Below are positions 17,095 to 24,472 of a DNA stretch of 37,288 nt, piece after piece. The notes beneath the pieces are model-generated. The model worked only from the letters and a program-made list of their open reading frames with translations, had not been told where the DNA came from and searched no databases. The stretch covers positions 1 through 37,288 of the forward strand of contig DXDE01000094.1 of the NCBI GenBank assembly GCA_019115615.1, given 5' to 3'. The position numbers were made by a program, and so were the translations under genes. The stretch comes from Candidatus Agathobaculum merdavium. GTDB lineage: Bacteria; Bacillota; Clostridia; Oscillospirales; Butyricicoccaceae. Within the stretch, counting starts at the first letter, position 1; each line of letters opens with the position of its first letter.

Positions 17095-17291
17095 CGTGCG
17101 TCTACGATCCGGAACACGATTTCGACTGGCTCGGGATTTTGCACCTCGCCGCCCAGCATCGTGCCCTTGCCGACTGTCCGGTCGAGGATCTCCTTGATCG
17201 CACTCAGGCGGCTGTTGGCCGGTGCTTCCGCGTCGTCCGCAATGTCGTACAGCATCCGGATCAGATCGTCCGGCTGCTTCTTTCTTGGCAC
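17079..17291 (-). CDS. Small terminase-like protein
   Basis: First gene of the phage operon. From the GTG at 17291 it encodes 70 residues: a basic start 'PRKKQPDDLIRMLYDIADDA', a helix with 'NSRLSAIKEILDRTVGKG' (a pattern common in small terminases and related DUFs) and a beta-rich C-terminus. AAAGGAG lies 11 nt before the GTG and 8 nt before an in-frame ATT. The ORF track's 99-residue version starts upstream of that ribosome binding site and inside the predicted promoter, so it is less likely. It is short for a terminase small subunit and may be a reduced DNA-recognition protein. It overlaps the large subunit. Confidence 0.6.
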   Translation of the reverse strand: MPRKKQPDDLIRMLYDIADDAEAPANSRLSAIKEILDRTVGKGTMLGGEVQNPEPVEIVFRIVDARSDTK

Positions 17292-17343
17292 AATGGCATC
17301 CGCTCCTTTCGGGAAAAGATTTGCTTGTCTTCCCATGCCGATA

Positions 17344-17372
17344 AGAATAGCGGCAAAAGCGATATTCCACAA
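17344..17372 (-). promoter_or_regulatory. Promoter of the phage cassette
   Basis: On the minus strand TTGTGG, a 17-nt spacer and TATTCT precede the small terminase gene by about 50 nt. It lies back to back with the promoter for the HAD gene. No repressor gene or clear palindromic operator is nearby, so how it would be controlled is unclear. Confidence 0.5.
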
Positions 17373-17382
17373 GAACAAATGT

Positions 17383-17411
17383 TTGACCCTTTGCAGGCTT
17401 GCAATTTATTG
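17383..17411 (+). promoter_or_regulatory. Candidate promoter of the HAD hydrolase gene
   Basis: TTGACC is followed by weak -10 candidates (TTTATT at 16 nt, TTATTG at 17 nt). It overlaps the right copy of the flanking repeat. Confidence 0.4.
17387..17401 (+). repeat. Right copy of the imperfect direct repeat flanking the phage cassette
   Basis: CCCTTTGCAGGCTTG matches 9121-9135 at 14 of 15 positions in the same orientation. It falls between the cassette promoter and the HAD gene. Confidence 0.45.
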
Positions 17412-17459
17412 CCCGGTGCGGTATCCTGAATACGGATTGAAATGCAGGGAGAGGAAAAT

Positions 17460-18284
17460 ATGATGCAAAAGATCAAGCTGATCGCGCTCGATCTGGATGG
17501 AACAGCGCTGACGCCGGACAATGATGTTTCGCCCGCGACCATGGACGCGGTGCGCCGTGCACGCGAAGCGGGCATACATGTGGTGGTGTCGACCGGCCGT
17601 ATCTGCGGCGAGGCAAGCGAGTTTGCCGTCAAGCTGGGTGCGGACGATCTGATGGTTACGGCAGGCGGCGCGTCGCTGTCGCGCGTGTCGACCGGACAGT
17701 GCACCATGCGCATGTCCATGCCGTGGGAGGACGCAGTGCGCGCGGCCGCAGCGGTTGAGCGTATTGGCCTGACCGTCATGGTCTATGTGGGTGAAACGCT
17801 GCTCATCACGCCGTATGACGAGATGGAGTTCGGAAAATACAAATCCAACGAGGGTTTCCTTGCGGTCAAGCGGGTCGTGCCCTCGATCGCGGAATATATC
17901 GCGGATGGACATGTTTCGGTCGATAAGATTTTTGCCCGCAGCAATGATCCGGTCATTCTCCGTATGGCGCGGGAAAAAATTGAGCAAATCCCGGGCGTGC
18001 GCGTGATGAGTTCCGCGACGGATAATATTGAGGTCGTTACCCCTGCGGCGGATAAGGGCAATGCGCTGGGCATGCTGTGCCGCCAGCTGGGTACGGATCT
18101 TGCGCATGCCGCCGCGATGGGCGACAGCGAGAACGATCTTGAAATGCTGCGCGCGGTCGCGCTGCCGATCGCGATGGGCAACGCCAATGATGCGGTCAAG
18201 GCGATCTGCAAGCGGGAGACGCTGACCAATGCCGAGGACGGCGTTGCCGCCGCAATCGACCGTATTCTTGCTGAAAATGAATAA
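17460..18284 (+). CDS. HAD-superfamily (Cof-type, IIB) hydrolase
   Basis: A 274-residue phosphatase of the Cof/YkrA type, which typically dephosphorylates sugar phosphates or flavin and pyridoxal phosphates. Seen: motif I 'IALDLDGTALTPDNDVS' with the nucleophile Asp, motif II 'HVVVSTGR', a C2 cap between about residues 85 and 190, 'VVTPAADKGNALGMLC' with the motif III Lys, and motif IV 'AAMGDSENDLEMLR'. GGGAGAGG precedes the ATG at 17460; a second ATG follows at once. It is the first host gene to the right of the phage cassette and lies divergent to it. Substrate cannot be predicted. Confidence 0.92.
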   Translation: MMQKIKLIALDLDGTALTPDNDVSPATMDAVRRAREAGIHVVVSTGRICGEASEFAVKLGADDLMVTAGGASLSRVSTGQCTMRMSMPWEDAVRAAAAVERIGLTVMVYVGETLLITPYDEMEFGKYKSNEGFLAVKRVVPSIAEYIADGHVSVDKIFARSNDPVILRMAREKIEQIPGVRVMSSATDNIEVVTPAADKGNALGMLCRQLGTDLAHAAAMGDSENDLEMLRAVALPIAMGNANDAVKAICKRETLTNAEDGVAAAIDRILAENE

Positions 18285-18285
18285 G

Positions 18286-18310
18286 GTGCTGTACAAGACA
18301 GCCTTTTTGC
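18286..18310 (+). terminator. Weak terminator after the HAD gene
   Basis: GCTGT/ACAGC forms a short stem with a 5-base loop followed by CTTTTT. Short stem, so only partial termination is likely. Confidence 0.4.
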
Positions 18311-18339
18311 GGAAAACGGTGGTATTCGGCGTGTGGATA

Positions 18340-18348
18340 TGCTATAAT
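18340..18348 (+). promoter_or_regulatory. Extended -10 promoter of uppP
   Basis: TGCTATAAT combines the TGn extension with a perfect -10 and sits about 45 nt before uppP. No good -35 is seen. The same TGCTATAAT occurs before ppdK. Confidence 0.65.
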
Positions 18349-18392
18349 AAATCCGTATGTAAAATTTACCCCGTCAGAAGGAGACATATTGC

Positions 18393-19226
18393 ATGAGTCT
18401 ATGGTTTGCCATTTTACAAGGCGTTGTGCAGGGCCTGACCGAGTTCCTGCCGGTTTCGTCCTCCGGCCATCTGGTGTTGGTGCAGACGCTGTTCGGCGCG
18501 AGCACGGAGAGCAATTACATGCTGTTCAATGTGCTGCTGCACTTCGGCACGCTGCTCAGCGTCATCGTGGCGTTTTGGAAGGACATCAAGGAACTGTTTG
18601 TTGAGTTTTTCGGCTGGATTCGGGATGGTTTCAAAATCAACGGCCATCCGCATCGCCGGTTTATCGTCATGCTGCTGCTGACGATCGTGCCGATGTTTGC
18701 AGTCCTGCCGATCAAGAGCAAGCTGGAGGGGGCTTTTTCCTCGCCGCTGCTGGTTGGCCTGCTGCTGCTCGTGACAGCGGCCATTCTGTTCCTGTCGGAA
18801 AAGGCGCCGAAAAAGCACAAGACCGAGGAAAATGCGACCTGGCTGGACGCGTTGATCGTCGGCATCAGCCAGTGCTTCGCGGTGCTGCCCGGCCTGTCGC
18901 GCTCGGGTACCACGATCTGCACCGGCCTGTTCCGCGGCTTCTCGCGTGACTTCGCCGTGCGTTTTGCGTTTATCATGTCGCTGCCGGTTATTCTGGGCGC
19001 GAACATTTTGGAACTGGTCGACGTGGTCAAGGACCCTGCCGCCGCCATGGGCGACGTGACTGTGGCTTGCTGCATCGTTGGCATTCTGGCGGCTATGCTG
19101 AGCGGCCTTGCGGCCATCCGCATGGTGCGTTTCGTGTCGAAGCGCGGCAACTTCCGCCCGTTCGTGGTGTACTGTACGCTGATCGGTACGATCACGATCG
19201 TTGCGAGCCTGATCAAGATGGTTTGA
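18393..19226 (+). CDS. uppP: Undecaprenyl-diphosphatase UppP (BacA family)
   Basis: An integral membrane phosphatase that removes one phosphate from undecaprenyl pyrophosphate, recycling the lipid carrier for peptidoglycan synthesis; extra activity gives bacitracin tolerance. At 277 residues it has the family length. Seen: the first catalytic motif 'QGLTEFLPVSSSGHLVL' with its Glu and Ser residues, the second motif 'PGLSRSGTTICTGLFRG', and about seven or eight hydrophobic helices. AGAAGGAG supports the start. It is followed by a hairpin terminator and then ftsK. Confidence 0.95.
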   Translation: MSLWFAILQGVVQGLTEFLPVSSSGHLVLVQTLFGASTESNYMLFNVLLHFGTLLSVIVAFWKDIKELFVEFFGWIRDGFKINGHPHRRFIVMLLLTIVPMFAVLPIKSKLEGAFSSPLLVGLLLLVTAAILFLSEKAPKKHKTEENATWLDALIVGISQCFAVLPGLSRSGTTICTGLFRGFSRDFAVRFAFIMSLPVILGANILELVDVVKDPAAAMGDVTVACCIVGILAAMLSGLAAIRMVRFVSKRGNFRPFVVYCTLIGTITIVASLIKMV

Positions 19227-19250
19227 TGCGCCTGAAGGCGTATCGGAGAG

Positions 19251-19280
19251 GAAAAGTTCCGGACACCGGGACTTTTCTTC
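19251..19280 (+). terminator. Hairpin terminator after uppP
   Basis: GAAAAGTTCCGG and CCGGGACTTTTC form a 12-bp stem (one G-T pair) with a 3-base loop. The T-run is part of the stem and continues as TTCG, so efficiency may be moderate. Confidence 0.6.
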
Positions 19281-19366
19281 GCACTTATCCGAAAAATCCC
19301 GGAAGCGTCTGGGGGAGGTCCGCGCTGTTTCGCGCGGCAAAGCAAATGAATTGAGGGAAAAACACT

Positions 19367-21886
19367 TTGGCTGCAAAAAAGACCACAACGAAAAAAAGCG
19401 CGCCGCGCGGTAAGACGGCGGCGCGTGCACCCGAGCCGGAACCGGCGCTGTCGCGTGCCGCTTGGGGCGCGATCTGGGCGGTAGTCGGTCTGCTGTGCCT
19501 GCTCGCGATTTTGCCGATCGACGGCGTGCTGACCAACTGGCTGCACCGCGGTATCAGCGCACTGATCGGCAAGGGCAGCTACCTGCTGCCGTTTGCGCTG
19601 CTGGCGTTGGCTGCGCTGTTGTTTGCACGGCAAAAGGGGCCGGTGCGTCTGCGCGGCGTGAGCATTGCGGTGCTGCCGCTGCTGATCGGCGGTATCGTGC
19701 ATGCGTTTACCAGCGCGAATGATTACGGTTTTTCAATGAAAACGCTGTTCGACCTGCTCAAAACCGGCATGGAAGGGAAGTCCGGCGGCCTGCTCGCGGG
19801 CGGGCTGTACATGGTGCTCGAATGGGCGTTGTCCTCGGTTGGCGCGCTGCTTGTGCTGCTGTTGCTGACCGTCGTGGCGATCTTCGCGGCCTGCCGCATC
19901 ACGCCGCAGACGCTGATAGAGATGTTCCGTACGCCGGATTATGAGTATGAGGACGAAGAGGAGCGCGCACGCTATGAAGCGCCCGCCAAGCTGCCCAACG
20001 TCCATGAGGTCGCGGCGGCACATGCGCAGAAGCGTGAGGAGCGCCGCGCCGCGCGCCGCAAGGCGGATATCGATATCCCGATCGATACCGACCCGCCGGG
20101 TGAGGATAAGCCGGGCGCCGATCCGGATGCGCCTGTACGCCATGTGCGCGGCGGCAAGCCGATGGCGCCGGACGAATACCTGCGCTCTTTGAAGGAGGAA
20201 ACCACGGGCGAACAGGTGAGCATTCTCGATCTGGTTGAAAACCGCGAGGAGGAGCCGCCTGTCGAGCACAGCGAGCCAGCCCCCAAGGCTGAAAAGCCGG
20301 CCAAGGCGGAGAAACTGACCGAGGACGAGCAGGCCGCGCTCAGCGAGCAGATGGACGAGAGCCAGAAGGCGCCCGTGCCGGTGTATGATTACCCACCGAT
20401 CGACCTACTGGAAAAGGGCAAGCGCACCTCGGTCGCCGGGGCGGAGACCGAACTGAAGGAAAACTCCGAGTGCCTGCTCGATACGCTCGAATCTTTTAAT
20501 ATCGATGCGCAGATCATCGGCATCGTGCGCGGTCCATCGGTCACACGTTTTGAGCTGACCATCCCGCGCGGCATCAAGATCTCGCGCATTACCGCGCTTT
20601 CGGACGATATCGCGCTGTCGCTCGGCGCAGCAAATGTTCGTATTGCACCCATCCCGGATAAGATCGCTGTCGGCATCGAGGTGCCGAACAAGACGGTCAA
20701 CACGGTCTATATCCGTGAGTGTATCTCCAGCCCCGCGTTCACCAATGCGCGCAGCCATCTGTCCTTTGCCGTCGGCAAGGACATCACCGGCAAGCCGGTC
20801 ATCGGCGATATTGCTAAGATGCCGCATATGCTGATCGCCGGTACAACCGGTTCGGGTAAATCGGTGTGCATCAACTCAATGCTGATCTCGCTTTTGTATA
20901 AGTCCACGCCCGAAGAGGTGCGCCTGATCATGGTCGACCCCAAGATGGTCGAGCTGGGCAACTACAACGGCATCCCACACCTGCTGATCCCGGTTGTGAC
21001 CGACCCGAAAAAGGCGGCCGGGGCGCTCGGCTGGGCGGTCGGCGAGATGGAGCGGCGTTACAAGCTGTTTGCCGACCATCAGGTGCGCAACCTTGTCGGC
21101 TATAACGACCTGATGCGTGCTGAGCGCGCCAAGGCTGAAGCCGAGGAGAGTGATGCACCCGAGCAGTATCAGGTATTGCCGCAGATTGTCATTGTTATCG
21201 ACGAGTTGGCCGACCTGATGATGGTCGCGGCCAAGGAGGTCGAGACCTCGATCTGCCGTATCGCGCAGAAGGCGCGCGCCGCGGGCATGCACCTTGTCGT
21301 TGCGACGCAGCGTCCGTCGGCTGACGTTATCACCGGCATCATGAAGGCCAACATCCCGTCGCGCATCGCGTTTGCGGTGGCAAGCCAGATTGAAAGCCGT
21401 ATCATTTTGGACACGACCGGCGCGGAAAAGCTGATCGGCAAGGGCGATATGCTGTATGCGCCGCTTGGCGAGGGCAAGCCCACCCGCGTGCAGGGCTGCT
21501 TTATTTCGTCGGATGAGATCGAATCGGTCATTGCGCATATCAAGCAGACGAGCACCGCCGAATATAATGAGGAGATCCTTGAGCATATCGAGCGGCAGGC
21601 CGAGCAGATGGATGGCAAGGGCGGCGGTTCGTCTGGCGACCCCGGCGAGGATGAGGACGAGATGATCGAGGAAGCGATCGACGTCATTATGGATTGCCGG
21701 CAGGCGTCCACGTCCATGCTGCAGCGTCGTCTCAAGGTGGGCTACTCACGTGCCGCGCGCATCATCGACCAGATCGAGGAGCGCGGCATCATCGGCCCGT
21801 TCGAGGGCTCCAAGCCGCGTCAGATTCTGATCTCCAAGGAGGAGTGGCAGGAAATGAAGATGCGGCGCAACATGCCGCTTGAGTAA
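19367..21886 (+). CDS. ftsK: FtsK/SpoIIIE family DNA translocase
   Basis: A membrane-anchored hexameric ATPase that pumps chromosomal DNA through the septum at division or sporulation. 839 residues. Seen: a basic tail, four membrane helices (about 32-50, 71-87, 95-113, 145-175), a charged linker (180-340), the alpha/beta motor with Walker A 'IAGTTGSGKSVCIN' at about 490-503, 'IVIVIDELADLMMVAAKEVE' as Walker B, 'VVATQRPSADVITG', and the C-terminal gamma winged helix 'RLKVGYSRAARIIDQIEERG' that reads orientation sequences. It starts with TTG after GAGGG; no nearer ATG gives the N-terminus. The N-terminal AAKKTTTKK stretch echoes the GpmI tail. FtsK and SpoIIIE cannot be separated by sequence here. 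Confidence 0.95.
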   Translation: MAAKKTTTKKSAPRGKTAARAPEPEPALSRAAWGAIWAVVGLLCLLAILPIDGVLTNWLHRGISALIGKGSYLLPFALLALAALLFARQKGPVRLRGVSIAVLPLLIGGIVHAFTSANDYGFSMKTLFDLLKTGMEGKSGGLLAGGLYMVLEWALSSVGALLVLLLLTVVAIFAACRITPQTLIEMFRTPDYEYEDEEERARYEAPAKLPNVHEVAAAHAQKREERRAARRKADIDIPIDTDPPGEDKPGADPDAPVRHVRGGKPMAPDEYLRSLKEETTGEQVSILDLVENREEEPPVEHSEPAPKAEKPAKAEKLTEDEQAALSEQMDESQKAPVPVYDYPPIDLLEKGKRTSVAGAETELKENSECLLDTLESFNIDAQIIGIVRGPSVTRFELTIPRGIKISRITALSDDIALSLGAANVRIAPIPDKIAVGIEVPNKTVNTVYIRECISSPAFTNARSHLSFAVGKDITGKPVIGDIAKMPHMLIAGTTGSGKSVCINSMLISLLYKSTPEEVRLIMVDPKMVELGNYNGIPHLLIPVVTDPKKAAGALGWAVGEMERRYKLFADHQVRNLVGYNDLMRAERAKAEAEESDAPEQYQVLPQIVIVIDELADLMMVAAKEVETSICRIAQKARAAGMHLVVATQRPSADVITGIMKANIPSRIAFAVASQIESRIILDTTGAEKLIGKGDMLYAPLGEGKPTRVQGCFISSDEIESVIAHIKQTSTAEYNEEILEHIERQAEQMDGKGGGSSGDPGEDEDEMIEEAIDVIMDCRQASTSMLQRRLKVGYSRAARIIDQIEERGIIGPFEGSKPRQILISKEEWQEMKMRRNMPLE

Positions 21887-21932
21887 GCGGTTCCTGCCTG
21901 TAAATGCTACCAACCAAGAGGAGGAATTTCCC

Positions 21933-22436
21933 ATGTCTTTCACCAAAATCAATATCGATAAGCAGTCTTTTAACCCGTTCGACCTGATCGGAAAGCAGTG
22001 GATGCTCGTTTCGGCCGGTACGGAGGAAAAGTGGAACACCATGACCGCCAGCTGGGGCGGCGTAGGTGTGATCTGGGGCAAGCCGTCCGCGACCTGCTAT
22101 ATCCGCCACAGCCGTTACACCAAGGAGTTTGTTGATAACTCTGAGTATTTTACACTGTCTTTTTTACGAGATGGCTACCGCGACGCACTGAGCGTGCTGG
22201 GCAGCAAGTCCGGCCGCGACATGGATAAGATGCACGGCAGCGGCTTGACACCGACGTTTGTCGACGGTCAGCCCACCTTTGCTGAGGCAGAGCTGGTGCT
22301 GGTATGCCGCAAGCGCTGCAAGAGTGAAATCGCACCCGAGGATATCTTGCAGCAGGAGACGCTTGACAAGTGGTACGGCGATCAGGATTACCACACCATG
22401 TACATTGGCGAGATCGTCGCAGCCTACCGCGGCTGA
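21933..22436 (+). CDS. Flavin reductase family protein
   Basis: A 167-residue FMN-binding split-barrel protein of the flavin reductase-like family. Seen: 'QWMLVSAGTEEKWNTMTASW' with the Thr-rich FMN-contact region, 'KPSATCYIRHSRYTKEFVDN', 'EYFTLSFL' and the C-terminal 'HTMYIGEIVAAYRG' strand. The ORF track starts 18 codons earlier inside the end of ftsK; AAGAGGAGG just before the ATG at 21933 supports this start. It follows ftsK by 46 nt and probably shares its transcript. Members bind or reduce flavin, sometimes as the reductase partner of another enzyme; no partner is adjacent. Confidence 0.85.
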   Translation: MSFTKINIDKQSFNPFDLIGKQWMLVSAGTEEKWNTMTASWGGVGVIWGKPSATCYIRHSRYTKEFVDNSEYFTLSFLRDGYRDALSVLGSKSGRDMDKMHGSGLTPTFVDGQPTFAEAELVLVCRKRCKSEIAPEDILQQETLDKWYGDQDYHTMYIGEIVAAYRG

Positions 22437-22462
22437 AATTTGCAAACGTCACAAATTGTTCA

Positions 22463-22491
22463 CCAAACCGACAACCGTTTGGGCGTATACT
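22463..22491 (+). promoter_or_regulatory. Candidate promoter with palindrome before the SLH protease gene
   Basis: TATACT at 22486-22491 is a good -10. Just upstream CCAAAC and GTTTGG form an inverted repeat with 8 bases between (22463-22482), lying where the -35 should be. No consensus -35 is present, so an activator or repressor may bind here (inference). Confidence 0.4.
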
Positions 22492-22535
22492 GAGGTAAGG
22501 CCGACCAGGCCAGCCCGAAAACGGAGGAACTACCA

Positions 22536-24164
22536 GTGAAAAAACGAATTTGCAGCCTGCTGCTATCTGTCGCATTGCTGTTTGGCATGCTGCCGACAGC
22601 GCTTGCAGGCTATGAAAACTTCACCATACAGGCAACCTATACCCCCGGCCAGTTTACCGATGTGGCCGATGATGCGTGGTATGCGGAAAATGTGCGTGCT
22701 TCGTATGAATACGGCCTGATCAACGGCCAGTCGGATACGCGTTTCGCGCCGGACAGCGAGCTGACCGTGGCGGAGGCGATCAAGCTTGCCGCCTGCCTGC
22801 ACAGCATCTACCATACCGGCAGCGCGGACTTCACGGAAAGCCAGCCGTGGTACCAGACCTATGTTGATTACGCGCTGGAGAACCGCATCCTGACCGCGGC
22901 GCGGTCGGACTATACGCAGCCTGCGTCGCGCGCGGTGTTTGCGTCCGTATTGGCTGCGGCGCTGCCGGAGGAAGCCCTGACCGAGATGAACACCGTCGCG
23001 GATGGTGCGATCCCGGATGTTTCCACCTCCGCGTCTTATGCTGATGCGGTATACCTGCTGTACCGCGCGGGCGTGCTCACTGGTTCGGACAGCGCGGGCA
23101 GCTTCCGCCCGACCAGCACGATACGCCGCAGCGAAGCGGCGGCGATCGTCACCCGTATGGCTGACCCGTCCCTGCGGCAGACATTCACGCTGAGTGTGTC
23201 CGCAGAGCTGACCTCCAGCGAGGTGTTTGACCGCTGTATCCCGGCGGTGTTTAAGCTGTATTCCTATGATGCGCGGGGGAATGTGCTCAGCGTGGGCAGC
23301 GGCGTCGTGCTCAGTTCGGATGGTGACGCGGTGACCTGCGGGCATATCGCCAATGGCGTATATCGTTTGGTCGCGGAGATGTATGACGGCACTAAGCGCG
23401 AGGTCAGCATTTATGACATCGATACGACCGCGGATATCTCGCATATCCGCGTGGTTGGCAGCGGTCTGGCATATCTGGAAACCTCTACCGATGTGCAGAC
23501 CGGCGATACCGTGTATGCGCTCGGCTATCCGGGCGGCGGTGCGGCCAAGATCACTTCCGGCAAGGTCACCGACCCGAAAAACGGCGATTACCTGACTACG
23601 CTGATCGAATCGACCGCGACGGTAATCAGCGGCAATTCGGGCGGCGCATTGGTCGATGCACAGGGACGATTGGTCGGTATCACCGTCAGCAGCCGTAGTA
23701 ATGGTTCCCCCTCGTATTCCGTGCCGGTTTCGGTGCTGGAAACGCTGGAGGGTAGCGCGGCGCTCACACCGGCGCAGTATACTGCTTCGCACCAGCCGGA
23801 TGCGTCCACGTGCTATGCAAAGCTGTATCCCGTACCGGATTTCGGCGCGATTACCGGGGTTCCGCTGCTGGGCAGCACGAAGGATCGCGGTACGACCTGC
23901 TTCTATTATCGCCTGTCCGATTTGACGGGCGACGGTACGGCACAGCTGCTGCAATACTATGCGGCACTCAACCACAACACTTTCTATCAGTTCTCGGATG
24001 GTGCGTTTACCTCCTCGGCGGGGTATCTGCTGTCCGTCAAACTGGTTGAAACCACATATCAGGGACAGGAAGTGCTGGGCGTTTTCGTTTCCGGCATTGC
24101 CTCACAGCCGATCGGCGGCCTTGTACAGGCCGTCGATCTTTCTTTTGCAGGGAATTGTTCATAA
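22536..24164 (+). CDS. Secreted SLH-domain trypsin-like serine protease
   Basis: A 542-residue exported protein. A signal peptide is visible (basic start, hydrophobic core, probable cut after 'PTALA', residue 24). Three S-layer homology repeats follow at about 39-90, 100-140 and 158-212 ('FTDVADDAWYAENVRASYEYG', 'FRPTSTIRRSEAAAIVTRMA'), which bind cell-wall polysaccharide. A trypsin/HtrA-like domain covers about 225-405 with likely triad His270 ('VTCGHIANG'), Asp300 ('TTADISHIRV') and Ser368 ('VISGNSGGALVD'). About 135 further residues of unknown type follow. No PDZ domain is seen, unlike HtrA. The start is GTG after CGGAGG. Likely a wall-anchored protease for surface proteins. Confidence 0.87.
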   Translation: MKKRICSLLLSVALLFGMLPTALAGYENFTIQATYTPGQFTDVADDAWYAENVRASYEYGLINGQSDTRFAPDSELTVAEAIKLAACLHSIYHTGSADFTESQPWYQTYVDYALENRILTAARSDYTQPASRAVFASVLAAALPEEALTEMNTVADGAIPDVSTSASYADAVYLLYRAGVLTGSDSAGSFRPTSTIRRSEAAAIVTRMADPSLRQTFTLSVSAELTSSEVFDRCIPAVFKLYSYDARGNVLSVGSGVVLSSDGDAVTCGHIANGVYRLVAEMYDGTKREVSIYDIDTTADISHIRVVGSGLAYLETSTDVQTGDTVYALGYPGGGAAKITSGKVTDPKNGDYLTTLIESTATVISGNSGGALVDAQGRLVGITVSSRSNGSPSYSVPVSVLETLEGSAALTPAQYTASHQPDASTCYAKLYPVPDFGAITGVPLLGSTKDRGTTCFYYRLSDLTGDGTAQLLQYYAALNHNTFYQFSDGAFTSSAGYLLSVKLVETTYQGQEVLGVFVSGIASQPIGGLVQAVDLSFAGNCS

Positions 24165-24398
24165 GGGGATACAAAGCGCATATCTTCCGGCATTTATTCG
24201 TTTGATTTCACAAAATATGCGATAAATGGAGTGCATATCGCAGAATTGTTAATTTTTTTGGTGAAAAACGCAAAAGAAATGCTAAAGCAAACAAGAAGCA
24301 TTGCGTATTTTTTGTGAAAAAAACGGGAATATATAGCATGTTGCACAAGAAGGACTTGCCAAATCGGTGGATTTCCACAATGGAACAGCGCGCGTCCG
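24165..24398. other. AT-rich non-coding stretch before ppdK
   Basis: No plausible gene. It holds an inverted repeat TGCGATA/TATCGCA (24218-24242) followed 12 bases later by a run of seven Ts, and an AATGCT/AGCATT repeat (about 24278-24303) followed by ATTTTTT. Either may end the protease transcript weakly, but neither is a textbook terminator. Confidence 0.5.
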
Positions 24399-24418
24399 GC
24401 ATGCTATAATATTCATGC
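24399..24418 (+). promoter_or_regulatory. ppdK promoter: extended -10 inside a GCATG/CATGC palindrome
   Basis: TGCTATAAT (24402-24410) is an extended -10 with no clear -35. GCATG and CATGC flank it symmetrically with 10 bases between, so a dimeric regulator could sit on the -10 box (inference). The leader to the ppdK start is about 55 nt. Confidence 0.55.
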
Positions 24419-24472
24419 GTGATTGAAGTGTGTTTTGAGAGAGCACCAAACGAAATGGAGGAAAAGACCCAA

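Noticed and set aside
15784-17370. The full 528-codon large terminase ORF as given in the track
   Set aside because: The first 90 or so residues read the small terminase gene in another frame and have low-complexity Arg/Gly/Cys composition, so they are unlikely to be translated as such.
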